Part shown: piece by piece, positions 1 to 6,940 of the stretch | Layout of the letters: each line of letters begins with the position of its first letter | Position numbering within the stretch: position 1 is the stretch's first letter | Assembly (NCBI GenBank): GCA_023248855.1 | Contig: JAHFDS010000031.1 | Coordinates: 1-33,893 of the forward strand | Source: Myxococcales bacterium | GTDB taxonomy: Bacteria; Myxococcota_A; Polyangia; JAHFDS01 | Length of the DNA: 33,893 nucleotides | Direction of reading: 5' to 3' | Notes under the pieces: generated by a model | Database searches by the model: none | What the model saw: the letters and a program-made list of their open reading frames with translations, nothing else | What the model was told of the DNA's origin: nothing | Translations under genes and position numbers: made by a program

Positions 1-1
1 G

Positions 2-1363
2 GGCCTCGGCACGGGTGGCGCCGGCGCGGCGGCGATGCCCGGCGACGTGATGCCCCCGCCAGCCTGCAATACGCTCGACGCATCCCGCGCGAATCGCCTG
101 TACCTGTCGGCCGACGACTCGAACTCGATGGCCTCGCCGGCGATCGCGCGCTCGCTCATCGAATCCGGCCAGTTCGTCCCGCCGAGCCTCGTGCGCACCT
201 ACGAGTTCCTCAACTACTACCGGATGGGCTACGCGCCCGCGACGCCCGGCCAGCTCACGATCTACCCCGAGCTGCGCGCCGACGAGGGCGGGTCGTACAC
301 GCTGCAGATCGGCGTGCAGAGCGAGGCCCCCGCGCCCCGTGAGTCGCGAAAGCGCCTGAACGTCACCTTCGTGCTGGACACCTCCGGCTCGATGGCCGGC
401 GAGCCGATCGATCTGCTGCGTCGCTCCGTCAAGGCCGTCGCGCACAACCTCAAGGCCGGAGACGTGGTGTCGATGGTGACCTGGAACATCGACCAGCGCG
501 TGGTGCTCGAGAACCGTGTGGTGGCCGGGCCGGACGATCCGAGGGTGCTTGCCGCGGCGGATGCGCTCGAGGCGTCCGGCGGCACCGACCTCTCGGGCGG
601 GCTCGCCAAGGGCTACGAGCTGGCGAGCCGCACGTTCCGCGCCGACAGCTTGAATCGCGTGGTCCTCATCAGCGATGGCATCGCCAACGTCGGTGTGACC
701 GACGTGCGCCTCATCGCCGAGCAGTCACGCTCGGGCGGCGGGGACGGCATCTACCTGGCGGGCATCGGCGTCGGCGCCGGCGTCAACGACACCCTGATGG
801 ATCAGGCGACCGACGCCGGCAAGGGCGCCTACGTCTACATCGACAAGGCGGAGGAGGCGGAGACGATGATGTACGCGCGCTTCGACGAGGTGTTCGACGT
901 CGCCGCGCGCGCGGTGCAGATCGAGCTCCGGCTGCCCTGGTACCTGCAGATGCAGCGCTTCTACGGCGAGGCGTGGTCGAATGACCCGACCGAGATCGAG
1001 CCCCAGCACCTCGCGCCCGGGGATGCGATGGTCTTTCTGCAGCAGATCCAGGCGTGCGAGGCGGCCCGCGTGTCGATGGCCGATCCGATCGAGATCGTGG
1101 CGCGCTGGCAGACGCCGATCGGCCACGAGGCGCGCAGCGTGGCCGTGACGGCCACGCTCGGCGAGCTCCTGGCGCGGCCCACCGACAAGCTCCGGAAGGG
1201 GGAGGCCATCGTCGCCTACGCCGAGGCGCTCAAGACGCGCACCGGCTTCGCCGCCACCATCGAGCGCGCCAAGGCCAAGGTGATCGCGGCAGATCCACAG
1301 GGCGTCGATCCCGATCTCAACGAGATCAAGCGGCTGATCGAGCGGTACCAGGCACAGCCCTGA
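2..1363 (+). CDS. von Willebrand factor type A domain protein, YfbK-like (5' partial)
   Basis: The reading frame is open to the left window edge, so the true start lies outside; the first in-frame ATG is at 35. The residues before it are Gly/Ala-rich (GLGTGGAGAAA), like the linker that often follows a lipoprotein cysteine. Counting from the ATG at 35, residues ~20-75 resemble the domain found N-terminal to VWA in YfbK-type proteins (…SLVRTYEFLNYY). A VWA domain follows, with the metal-ion-dependent adhesion motif DTSGSM at 115-120 and a second conserved stretch SGGTDLSGGL. The C-terminal third (ARWQTPIGHEA onward) resembles the C-terminal DUF3520-type domain of the same family. Family members are extracytoplasmic or membrane-anchored proteins of poorly defined role. 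Family assignment is strong; function is not known. The next gene lies 57 bases downstream on the same strand. Confidence 0.85.
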   Translation, partial: GLGTGGAGAAAMPGDVMPPPACNTLDASRANRLYLSADDSNSMASPAIARSLIESGQFVPPSLVRTYEFLNYYRMGYAPATPGQLTIYPELRADEGGSYTLQIGVQSEAPAPRESRKRLNVTFVLDTSGSMAGEPIDLLRRSVKAVAHNLKAGDVVSMVTWNIDQRVVLENRVVAGPDDPRVLAAADALEASGGTDLSGGLAKGYELASRTFRADSLNRVVLISDGIANVGVTDVRLIAEQSRSGGGDGIYLAGIGVGAGVNDTLMDQATDAGKGAYVYIDKAEEAETMMYARFDEVFDVAARAVQIELRLPWYLQMQRFYGEAWSNDPTEIEPQHLAPGDAMVFLQQIQACEAARVSMADPIEIVARWQTPIGHEARSVAVTATLGELLARPTDKLRKGEAIVAYAEALKTRTGFAATIERAKAKVIAADPQGVDPDLNEIKRLIERYQAQP

Positions 1364-1420
1364 CCGCACCCTCGGTGTCCCTCCTGCCGCGCGCACCGTG
1401 TTCGTGCTCTCCTGGAGGGT

Positions 1421-2284
1421 GTGAGGCTCGCGTTGGCTCTGCTCTGGGGCGTGCTTTCGCTGCTCGCTCCGATGACCGCGCAGGCCGGTGTGCGCGATGG
1501 CTTTTCCAGGGCCGACTACGAGGCCCACGTGGCCGCGCTCCGCGAGCGAATCCCCAACGACTTCGTGATCGTGGTCGAGCCCCCGTTCGTGGTGGTGGGC
1601 AACGGCGGGGCAAAGGCGGTGCGCCGGTCGGCCGAGCACACGGTGCGCTGGGCCGTCGAGCGACTCGGACGCGATTTCTTCGACCGCGCCCCGAAGGTCT
1701 TGCTCACCATCTGGCTACTCTCCGATCGTGCCTCCTACGAGCTGTGGGCCAGGCGCCTGACCGGCGAGGCGCCCGACACGCCGTACGGCTTCTACACACG
1801 ACGCCACAAGGCCCTCGTGATGAACATCGCGACCGGTGGCGGCACGTTGGTGCACGAGATCGTGCACCCCTTCGTCGAGGCGAACCTGCCCGGCTGCCCG
1901 GCCTGGCTCAACGAGGGCCTGGGCTCGCTGTTCGAGCAGTCGAGCGAGCGCGACGGCCACATCGTGGGCCTGACCAACTGGCGGCTCGAGGGGTTGCAGG
2001 ATGCCCTGCGGAAGAAGAGCGTTCCGACCCTCCGCGCGCTGGTCGCCACGGACGACGACACGTTCTACGGGCGCGATTCGGGGAGGAACTACGCCCAGGC
2101 GCGCTACCTCCTCTACTGGCTGCAGGAGCGAGGCCTGCTGCAGAGGTTCTGGCGCGGCTACGGGCGCACGCGCGGCGAGGATCCGAGCGGCTGGAGCGCG
2201 CTCGTCGCCACCGTCGGCAAGAGCGCCCTGCCCGAGCTCGATCGCGCCTTCCGCGCCTTCGTGCTCGCGCTGGCGTTCGAGTAG
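1421..2284 (+). CDS. Secreted zinc metallopeptidase-like protein (HExxH, gluzincin type)
   Basis: The start is GTG at 1421, supported by GGAGG at 1414-1418. The first ~22 residues form a signal peptide ending in AQA, so the 287-residue product is probably periplasmic or exported. HEIVH at residues 145-149 matches the zinc-binding HExxH motif, and a downstream NEGLGSLFE at 164-172 supplies the third ligand glutamate expected of gluzincin peptidases (peptidase MA-like/DUF1570-type architecture). The rest is mostly helical with no other recognised domain. The substrate is unknown. It may be co-transcribed with the VWA gene ahead of it. Its stop lies only 17 bases from a strong hairpin, but that hairpin's U-tract faces the opposite strand. 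Confidence 0.8.
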   Translation: MRLALALLWGVLSLLAPMTAQAGVRDGFSRADYEAHVAALRERIPNDFVIVVEPPFVVVGNGGAKAVRRSAEHTVRWAVERLGRDFFDRAPKVLLTIWLLSDRASYELWARRLTGEAPDTPYGFYTRRHKALVMNIATGGGTLVHEIVHPFVEANLPGCPAWLNEGLGSLFEQSSERDGHIVGLTNWRLEGLQDALRKKSVPTLRALVATDDDTFYGRDSGRNYAQARYLLYWLQERGLLQRFWRGYGRTRGEDPSGWSALVATVGKSALPELDRAFRAFVLALAFE

Positions 2285-2301
2285 CGCTTCCGAAAAAAGA
2301 A

Positions 2302-2335
2302 CGAGGGGCCGAAACCCGTCGGTCTCGGCCCCTCG
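2302..2335 (-). terminator. Rho-independent terminator, minus strand
   Basis: An 11-bp perfect stem (2302-2312 pairs with 2325-2335) is extended inside the loop by three more pairs. On the minus strand it is followed at once by TTCTTTTTTCG (complement of 2301-2291). This is a textbook intrinsic terminator and fixes the direction of transcription of the gene-free region as leftward. On the plus strand no U-tract follows, so it is a poor terminator for the metallopeptidase gene. Confidence 0.85.
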
Positions 2336-2575
2336 AGTGTCGAGCGAAGATGCCCGCGGCATCCCCTCCAGAGTATTCAGCGCACCTCGGCCGCACACGG
2401 TTCGATCGCTCGCCCGTGGCTGCCCGTCATGGAGTCATGGGCCCCTGCAGAGTCTGTTGGACGACGCGGTAGCAGGCACCTGGGTCCCCTGCGCCCCGGT
2501 TCGGCCTTACCGCTCGCGGCGGCCAGCCCATCCGGTATTCCCATCATCGTCCCGGCGCGGAGTTGCGAGCTCCGA

Positions 2576-2602
2576 GCACTCCTCTCGTGGGGTTCGACCC
2601 TC
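2576..2602 (-). repeat. Repeat module copy C: AACCCCASGAGAGGAG plus hairpin
   Basis: The minus strand reads AACCCCACGAGAGGAG, differing at one position from the copy at about 2645-2672, and is followed by a 5-bp hairpin CGGAG/CTCCG. One of three to four copies of the same arrangement within the candidate RNA. Confidence 0.5.
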
Positions 2603-2644
2603 CTTCACGGACTCCGAAGCGCGCCGCCGGCTCTTTTCGAGCCG

Positions 2645-2672
2645 GCTCCTCTCCTGGGGTTTGCGTCCCTAC
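2645..2672 (-). repeat. Repeat module copy B: AACCCCASGAGAGGAG plus hairpin
   Basis: The minus strand reads GGGACGCAAACCCCAGGAG then AGGAG, followed directly by the 8-bp GCCGGCTC/GAGCCGGC hairpin. It shares 15 of 16 core bases with the copy 70 bases away. Confidence 0.5.
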
Positions 2673-2852
2673 AGCGTTCTCGGAAGTGAGCACTCACGGT
2701 CTCGCCGGTTGCCCGGCGGGACGCCTCGCGGCATTTCCCCGCGAGATTCTGCCGATGGATCCCAACCCATCGACTACGGTTGCCGTGCGCAGGCTTTCTC
2801 AACCTCTCCACGACTCATCGCGCTCACGACCCTCCTGCCATTTTCAGGCAGG

Positions 2853-2880
2853 TGACGCTCCTGGGGTGTTGCCTTCAAGG
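2853..2880 (-). repeat. Repeat module copy A (partial): ACACCCCAGGAG plus hairpin
   Basis: The minus strand reads GGCAACACCCCAGGAG and is followed by the hairpin CCTGCC/GGCAGG (2834-2852). It is preceded by the small hairpin AAGGA/TCCTT (2877-2891). The match to the other copies is shorter but has the same order of parts. Confidence 0.4.
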
Positions 2881-3238
2881 ATTTCCTCCTTCGCCATGGC
2901 CCGGATGGCTCGTCACCACCCGGCACCCCTCTCGACGTTGGCTCCCACGGTCTTCGCCGCTCCCGTCCTAGCGAGAGCACCGCGGGCGTGCGAACGGATC
3001 CTAGGAAGACCGCTCGCCGTATTGCCCGTCCTCAGGGGACTCATCCACTGCGAAGTCGATCCGCATCGGGTGGTCGCGTTGGGACCCGTCCGACCGATCT
3101 GCCCCTCCTGGCCTTCTGCCTCCTCATGGTGTCGACCCGACGTGCACCGGACGAACCCGACCGCAACGCTTGGCACGAAGCGGCTTCGTTGCCGAAGCCC
3201 CTGCGCGCTGCGCCTCGGCCGCGCACATCGGGCGGCCC

Positions 3239-3277
3239 AGCTCTCGCGAGCTCGGCCTCCCATCCCAAGGTTTCTCG
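3239..3277 (-). repeat. Possible diverged module copy D plus GCGA-capped hairpin
   Basis: The minus strand reads AAACCTTGGGATGGGAG, 12 of 17 positions shared with copy B, followed by a hairpin AGCTC-GCGA-GAGCT (complement of 3239-3252). The similarity is weak in sequence but the layout is the same. Confidence 0.25.
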
Positions 3278-3488
3278 CCTCCACCGACTCGTGTGTTCCG
3301 GCGACCGAAAGCGCGCGGGGTCATGGTTTCCCCTCGGAGGTCGTGTCCCTCGCAGGACCGTACCGTGCGTCTTTGCGCGCTCCGCCCTCCCCCGTCCAGC
3401 CTCCTAGAGCAAGCCCTTCGAGACCGTCCGTCACACGACCCAGGGGGTCGGCGATTGCTCGCGGCATCACCGCCGCTCGACGAAGACG

Positions 3489-3517
3489 ACCTTACGGATC
3501 CACCGGGAACCGGTCAA
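3489..3517 (-). promoter_or_regulatory. Sigma-70-type promoter candidate for the noncoding transcript
   Basis: On the minus strand TTGACC (complement of 3512-3517) is followed by a 17-base spacer and TAAGGT (complement of 3489-3494). TAAGG-type -10 elements are accepted in myxobacterial housekeeping promoters. The predicted start is near 3481. The site is overlapped by an 8-bp inverted repeat (3494-3501/3527-3534, ACGGATCC arms), which could be an operator or chance. Confidence 0.45.
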
Positions 3518-3519
3518 CG

Positions 3520-3819
3520 GCAGCGCGGATCCGTCCCGGTCGAGGACGCGCTTTCAAAGGGTTGGCCAGGGTGAAATGCGCGTGCGCTGGCTTTCACAAG
3601 CTGTGGAGAACCCGGATTTCGTCATGGATCCATTGGCCTGCCGGTGCGGGATCACGGATCGTCGGCTGCGCCTTTGTGGATATCGTGTGGAGGCGCGCGA
3701 TCCCGTCGAGAACAGCCTCCGTGGATCGGGAGGTCGCCTCGGAGGGATTCTCGGACAACGACTTGCGCGACCGAAATCCGATTGCCCTTGTCCGACAAGC
3801 GAGCGCGACCGGCAAGCCG
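3520..3819. other. Gene-free stretch with DnaA-box-like sites and inverted repeats
   Basis: No gene is supported between the promoter candidate and the stop of the small minus-strand gene. TGTGGAGAA (3602-3610) and TGTGGATAT (3675-3683) each match the complement of the DnaA box TTATCCACA at 8 of 9 bases, and TGTGGAGGC (3685-3693) at 6 of 9. Inverted repeats occur at 3716-3721/3740-3745 (6 bp) and 3751-3758/3788-3795 (8 bp). There is no obvious AT-rich unwinding element and no dnaA, dnaN or gyrB nearby, so a chromosomal origin is not claimed. Confidence 0.3.
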
Positions 3820-4290
3820 TCACGACCTCCCCCCTGGCTCGGGCGCCTTGACCCGCGTGCCGAGGCGCCGCGCCACCAGGGCGAGCTTCGCGCGCGAAAG
3901 CGGCCGGAGCAGCTGGTCGTTGCGCCACAGCAGCTGATCGGTGACCAGCTGCCACGCGAAGTGCAGCAGCGTCACGTGCGCGCTCGTCGGGCAGACGCCC
4001 AGGTGCGCATCCGTGCGGAACAGGGAGTCGATCGCCTCGTGCTCGCGCAGCAGATCGAGCTCGACCAGGCGCGCCACCAGGGCGGCGAGCGGCGGGTCCA
4101 CGCGCGGCAGGGACCGGAGCGCCGGCTCGAAGCGGGCGCGGACGCGGGCCTCGCCCCACTCCATCTCCTCGGGCGCCGGTGGCAAGGTGAAGAGCAGCCC
4201 TGCGAGCTCCTCCGCGAGCAGATCGCAGAGCACGTCCTCGGCCGTCTGTCGCTCGCCATCGAGCAGTCGCTCCCATCGCTTCCAGCGCAC
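3820..4290 (-). CDS. Hypothetical protein, helical, ~156 residues
   Basis: I chose GTG at 4290 because AGGAGG sits 7 bases upstream; an in-frame ATG at 4311 is possible but has no ribosome binding site and would nearly touch the divergent hslO start. The product starts MRWKRWERLLDGERQ. It is rich in Leu, Arg and Glu, with predicted helices throughout and no signal peptide, membrane segment or recognised motif; its only cysteines are isolated. It runs divergently from hslO, with 27 bases between the starts, so the two share one promoter region. Coding is supported by the well-placed ribosome binding site and a natural amino-acid composition, in contrast to the sequence beyond its stop. Function unknown. 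Confidence 0.65.
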   Translation of the reverse strand: MRWKRWERLLDGERQTAEDVLCDLLAEELAGLLFTLPPAPEEMEWGEARVRARFEPALRSLPRVDPPLAALVARLVELDLLREHEAIDSLFRTDAHLGVCPTSAHVTLLHFAWQLVTDQLLWRNDQLLRPLSRAKLALVARRLGTRVKAPEPGGRS

Positions 4291-4317
4291 CTCGCACCCT
4301 CCTGCTACCATGCCTTC

Positions 4318-5193
4318 ATGCCCGATCTCATGCTGCGGGCCGTCGCCCAAGCGGCCGACCTGCGCATCATCGTCGTCAAGAACGACGATGTCGTGCAAGC
4401 CATCGCGGACGCGCACGAATGCACCGGTGCCGCCGTGGTGCCGCTCGGCCAGGTGGTGACCGGTGCGCAGCTGCTGGGCACGCAGCTCAAGGGTCCGGGC
4501 GCGGTCAGCGTGCGCGTCGAGGGCCAGGGCGCGCTCCGGTCGATCGTCGCAGAGGCAAACCCGTTCGGGCTGGTGCGCGCGCTGGTGCGCGCGACCGCGG
4601 AGGCGCGCGCCACCGGGGACGTGACGAGCCTGCTCGGGCCCGGCACGCTGTCGGTGGAACGACGCACGGCGGAGGGTGCACCCGCGTACACAGGGGTGGT
4701 CGAGCTGGCCCCCCACGACGTCTCCGCGAGCTTCGGGAGCTACCTCCGGCAGTCCGAGCAGATCGAGTGTGTCCTCGGCCTCGCCACGGCGCGCGGGCCA
4801 GACGGCCGCGTGACGTCCGGGGGCTTCATGGTGCAGCTGTTCCCGGGGTCGGATGCGCTGGCGCTCGAGCAGCTGCGCGCAAACGTTGCCCGCTTCGGCT
4901 CGCTGGACGCCCTGGTCGGCTCACGCGACGCGACCGAGCTCCTCGGCGCGCTCATGGACGGCGTGTCGGCGACGGTGCTGCGGACCGACACGCCGGCGAT
5001 GTACTGCCCGTGCAGCCGTGAGCGCTTCCTGTCCTCGGTGGCGTCGCTGCCCCTGACCGACGTGCTCGAGCTGCTCGGCCGGGGCCAGGACCTCGAGACG
5101 CGCTGCGACTTCTGCCTGCGCCTCTACCTCCTCGGCGTGGCCGAGCTCGAGGCCCTGCTGCGCCAGCGCGCGGAGCACGGCCCGGCGAATTGA
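4318..5193 (+). CDS. hslO: Hsp33 redox-regulated chaperone
   Basis: Hsp33 is a cytoplasmic holdase that is activated by oxidation when its zinc-binding cysteines form disulfides. The 291-residue product has the usual length. The N-terminal domain is recognisable (…GQVVTGAQLLGTQLKG… and the YLRQSEQ motif at ~142-148). The C-terminal zinc centre is intact as CPC at residues 230-232 and CDFC at 263-266, the CxC…CxxC pattern of the redox switch. The start at 4318 places the conserved LRAVA segment at the usual distance from the N-terminus. It is divergent from the small unknown gene, and its stop codon directly abuts the stop of the convergent FAD oxidoreductase with no intergenic base. The nearby Hsp70/J-domain operon makes this a chaperone-rich neighbourhood. 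Confidence 0.95.
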   Translation: MPDLMLRAVAQAADLRIIVVKNDDVVQAIADAHECTGAAVVPLGQVVTGAQLLGTQLKGPGAVSVRVEGQGALRSIVAEANPFGLVRALVRATAEARATGDVTSLLGPGTLSVERRTAEGAPAYTGVVELAPHDVSASFGSYLRQSEQIECVLGLATARGPDGRVTSGGFMVQLFPGSDALALEQLRANVARFGSLDALVGSRDATELLGALMDGVSATVLRTDTPAMYCPCSRERFLSSVASLPLTDVLELLGRGQDLETRCDFCLRLYLLGVAELEALLRQRAEHGPAN

Positions 5194-6264
5194 TCAGCCG
5201 ATGATCGCGCGCACGCGCTCGGCCAGGTCGAGCGCGGCGGTCAGGCCGGGGGAGTCGATGCCAAGCAGATTCACCAGGCCCGGGCGCTCCTCGGCGAGCA
5301 CGAAGTCCCGCTCGTCGACGTCGCCGGGCGCTCGCAGCTTGGGCCGTATGCCAGCGCCGTCGTGCGTGAGCGACGCGTCCTCCAGGGGACCCAGCAGGGC
5401 CCGAGCAGCCATCAAGAAGCCCTCGGCCTTGTCCTCGCCGCCAGCGAGGTCGTCCTTGGCGCTGACCCAGATGGCGTCTGGGCCGAGCCGGTAGCCACCG
5501 TCGAGGGTCAGGGTGAGATGCACCCCGAGGCCCGTACTGCCCGCCACGCGGACCGGGTAGACGTGATGCGAAAAGCACGTGTGCGTGCGCAAGCGGAACC
5601 AGTCGCCACGGCAAGGGTGGATGCGATGGCCGGGCACTCCCAGCAGCGTGGACACCTCGTCCGAGAACAGGCCAGCCGCGTTGACGACTCGCTCCACGGC
5701 CAGCTCGCCGCGCGTGGTGTCGAGCCTGAATTGCTCGCCGTCGTGCGCGACCCCGCGCACGTCGCAGGGCAAGAGGGGCAGCGCGCCGGCCCGCACCGCG
5801 TCGTCGTACAGCGCGCGCGCGAGCGCGACCGCGTCCACCTGCCCGGTCTCGGGGCAAAAGAGCGCCGCGACCGCCGGCACCGCGGGCTCGAGCGCCCGCG
5901 CGGCCTCGGCCCCCAGCAACCTCGTGCCGACCGCGCCCGCCCGGCGGGCATTGTCGGACAAGGCTTCGAGCGCCGCGAGCTGGGCCTCGCTCGTGGCCAC
6001 GACCAGCTTGCCGGGCTTGCCCACGGGGACGCCTCGCCGCGCGCAGTACGCGTAGAGCAGGGCGTTTCCCCGCACGCACGCGCTCGCCTTGAGGCTGCCG
6101 GGCGGGTAGTAGAGGCCCGAATGGACGACGCCGCTCGAGCGGCTGGTCACGCCCAGGCCCGGCCGCGGCTGCCGATCGACCAGCACCACGCTGCGGCCCG
6201 AAAGCGCGAGCACGCGCGCGATCGCGCAGCCGACCACCCCGGCTCCGATGACCGCCACATCCAT
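5194..6264 (-). CDS. FAD-dependent oxidoreductase (DAO family, L-2-hydroxyglutarate oxidase-like)
   Basis: The N-terminus MDVAVIGAGVVGCAIA is a Rossmann dinucleotide-binding motif (GxGxxG at residues 7-12) followed by an acidic residue at the end of the second strand. The region TSRSSGVVHSGLYYPPGSLK is characteristic of the LhgO/glycerol-3-phosphate dehydrogenase-like branch, and a second FAD motif occurs as VVNAAGLFSDEV. The length of 356 residues is a little short for LhgO (about 400). By family it would oxidise a 2-hydroxy acid or related substrate; the exact substrate cannot be read from sequence. I chose ATG at 6264 because it places the Rossmann strand at the N-terminus; an upstream in-frame TTG preceded by GGCGAGG is an alternative. 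It lies 79 bases downstream of hisB and could be the last gene of that transcript. Confidence 0.85.
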   Translation of the reverse strand: MDVAVIGAGVVGCAIARVLALSGRSVVLVDRQPRPGLGVTSRSSGVVHSGLYYPPGSLKASACVRGNALLYAYCARRGVPVGKPGKLVVATSEAQLAALEALSDNARRAGAVGTRLLGAEAARALEPAVPAVAALFCPETGQVDAVALARALYDDAVRAGALPLLPCDVRGVAHDGEQFRLDTTRGELAVERVVNAAGLFSDEVSTLLGVPGHRIHPCRGDWFRLRTHTCFSHHVYPVRVAGSTGLGVHLTLTLDGGYRLGPDAIWVSAKDDLAGGEDKAEGFLMAARALLGPLEDASLTHDGAGIRPKLRAPGDVDERDFVLAEERPGLVNLLGIDSPGLTAALDLAERVRAIIG

Positions 6265-6343
6265 CGTGTCGGCCGCGTCGCTCAAGCGCGCCTCGCCTTC
6301 GCCAGGGCGATCTCGGGACGGCACACGGGTAGGATGGCCTGGC

Positions 6344-6940
6344 TCAATCGGTCAGCGTTCCCTTGGTCGAGGGCACACCGTGGCTCCTGGGATCGAGCGC
6401 GACGGCGACCCGGAGGGCGCGGGCGAAGGCCTTCCACAGCGCTTCCAGCATGTGGTGCGCGTTCTCGCCGTAGGCGATGCGCATGTGGAGGTTCATCTTG
6501 CCGGTCTGGCAGACCGCCGCGAAGAACTCCTTGCCCAGCATGCAGTCGAACGTTCCCACCCATTTTCCGTCGAGCCCAGGCGCGTGCCAGACGAACGCCG
6601 GGCGCCCGGACAGATCGAGGACCACCTCCGCCAGGGTCTCGTCCATCGGGACCTTGGCTTCGCCGAAGCGCGCGATGCCGGCCTTGTCGCCGAGCGCGCG
6701 CGTGAGCGCCTCGCCCAGCACGAGCCCGACGTCCTCGACCGTGTGATGCGCGTCCACCTCCACGTCGCCCGCGGCCTCCACCTCGAGGTCGAACGCGCCG
6801 TGCTTGCCGAACGCATCGAGCATGTGGTCGAGGAAGGGCACCGGCGTCTTGATCTGCCGCTGGCCAGTGCCGTCGAGCCCGATCGCGATCGCGATCTGGG
6901 TCTCCTTGGTGCGTCGCTCGACGCGTGCGTTCCTGGTCAT
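6344..6940 (-). CDS. hisB: Imidazoleglycerol-phosphate dehydratase
   Basis: HisB catalyses the sixth step of histidine biosynthesis, dehydrating imidazole-glycerol phosphate to imidazole-acetol phosphate with two Mn ions. The 198-residue product is the monofunctional form. Both diagnostic metal-binding motifs are present: DAHHTVEDVG (HH at 65-66, ED at 69-70) and ENAHHMLEALWKAF (HH at 162-163). The substrate loop PFLDHMLDAFGKHG is also intact. Its ATG overlaps the stop of the J-domain gene by 4 bases (ATGA), so it should be translationally coupled to the chaperone pair. No other his gene is in the window, so it stands apart from a his operon here. Confidence 0.96.
   Translation of the reverse strand: MTRNARVERRTKETQIAIAIGLDGTGQRQIKTPVPFLDHMLDAFGKHGAFDLEVEAAGDVEVDAHHTVEDVGLVLGEALTRALGDKAGIARFGEAKVPMDETLAEVVLDLSGRPAFVWHAPGLDGKWVGTFDCMLGKEFFAAVCQTGKMNLHMRIAYGENAHHMLEALWKAFARALRVAVALDPRSHGVPSTKGTLTD

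Larger units (their letters stand above)
2302..3481 (-). ncRNA. Candidate large structured noncoding RNA (novel, unassigned)
   Basis: No frame on either strand here gives a credible protein: translations are Arg/Pro/Ser-rich, short and motif-free. The minus strand carries a promoter-like site (TTGACC, 17-base spacer, TAAGGT; 3517 to 3489) and ends in a strong intrinsic terminator at 2335-2302. Between them are perfect local stem-loops. Examples are 8 bp at 2626-2633/2639-2646 (loop GAAAA on minus), 6 bp at 2703-2708/2713-2718 (GCAA loop), 7 bp at 2725-2731/2739-2745, 6 bp at 2834-2839/2847-2852, 5 bp at 3239-3243/3248-3252 (GCGA loop) and a 9-bp stem with one bulge at 3172-3193. GNRA loops occur in the minus reading. 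A repeated module (see repeats) adds support. It matches no RNA family I can recognise: RNase P, tmRNA, SRP and 6S signatures are absent. Hairpin number alone is only modestly above chance for GC-rich DNA. Confidence 0.42.

Noticed and set aside
2591-2608. tRNA T-arm-like GGGGTTCGACCC
   Set aside because: No matching acceptor, D or anticodon arms surround it.
2640-2880. Cyclic-di-GMP-I riboswitch similarity (GGGACGCAAA)
   Set aside because: Only that short string matches; the second tetraloop receptor and the closing stems are absent.
3028-3044. Hammerhead-ribozyme-like string (ATGAGTCC-CCTGA-GGAC on minus)
   Set aside because: The CUGAUGA and GAAA core positions are not conserved, and stems I and III do not form.
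3340-3385. Possible group II intron domain V (ACGGTACGGTCC on the minus strand)
   Set aside because: The 5' half that should pair with it is not complementary, there is no reverse transcriptase, and no intron ends were found.
3520-3819. Chromosomal origin of replication
   Set aside because: DnaA-box-like sites are present, but there is no AT-rich unwinding element, dnaA, dnaN, gyrB or parAB nearby; kept only as a weak finding.
2563-4317. Open plus-strand frame extending hslO upstream by about 585 codons
   Set aside because: The residues are Arg/Pro/Ser-rich without motifs, and Hsp33 starts at 4318 by family length.
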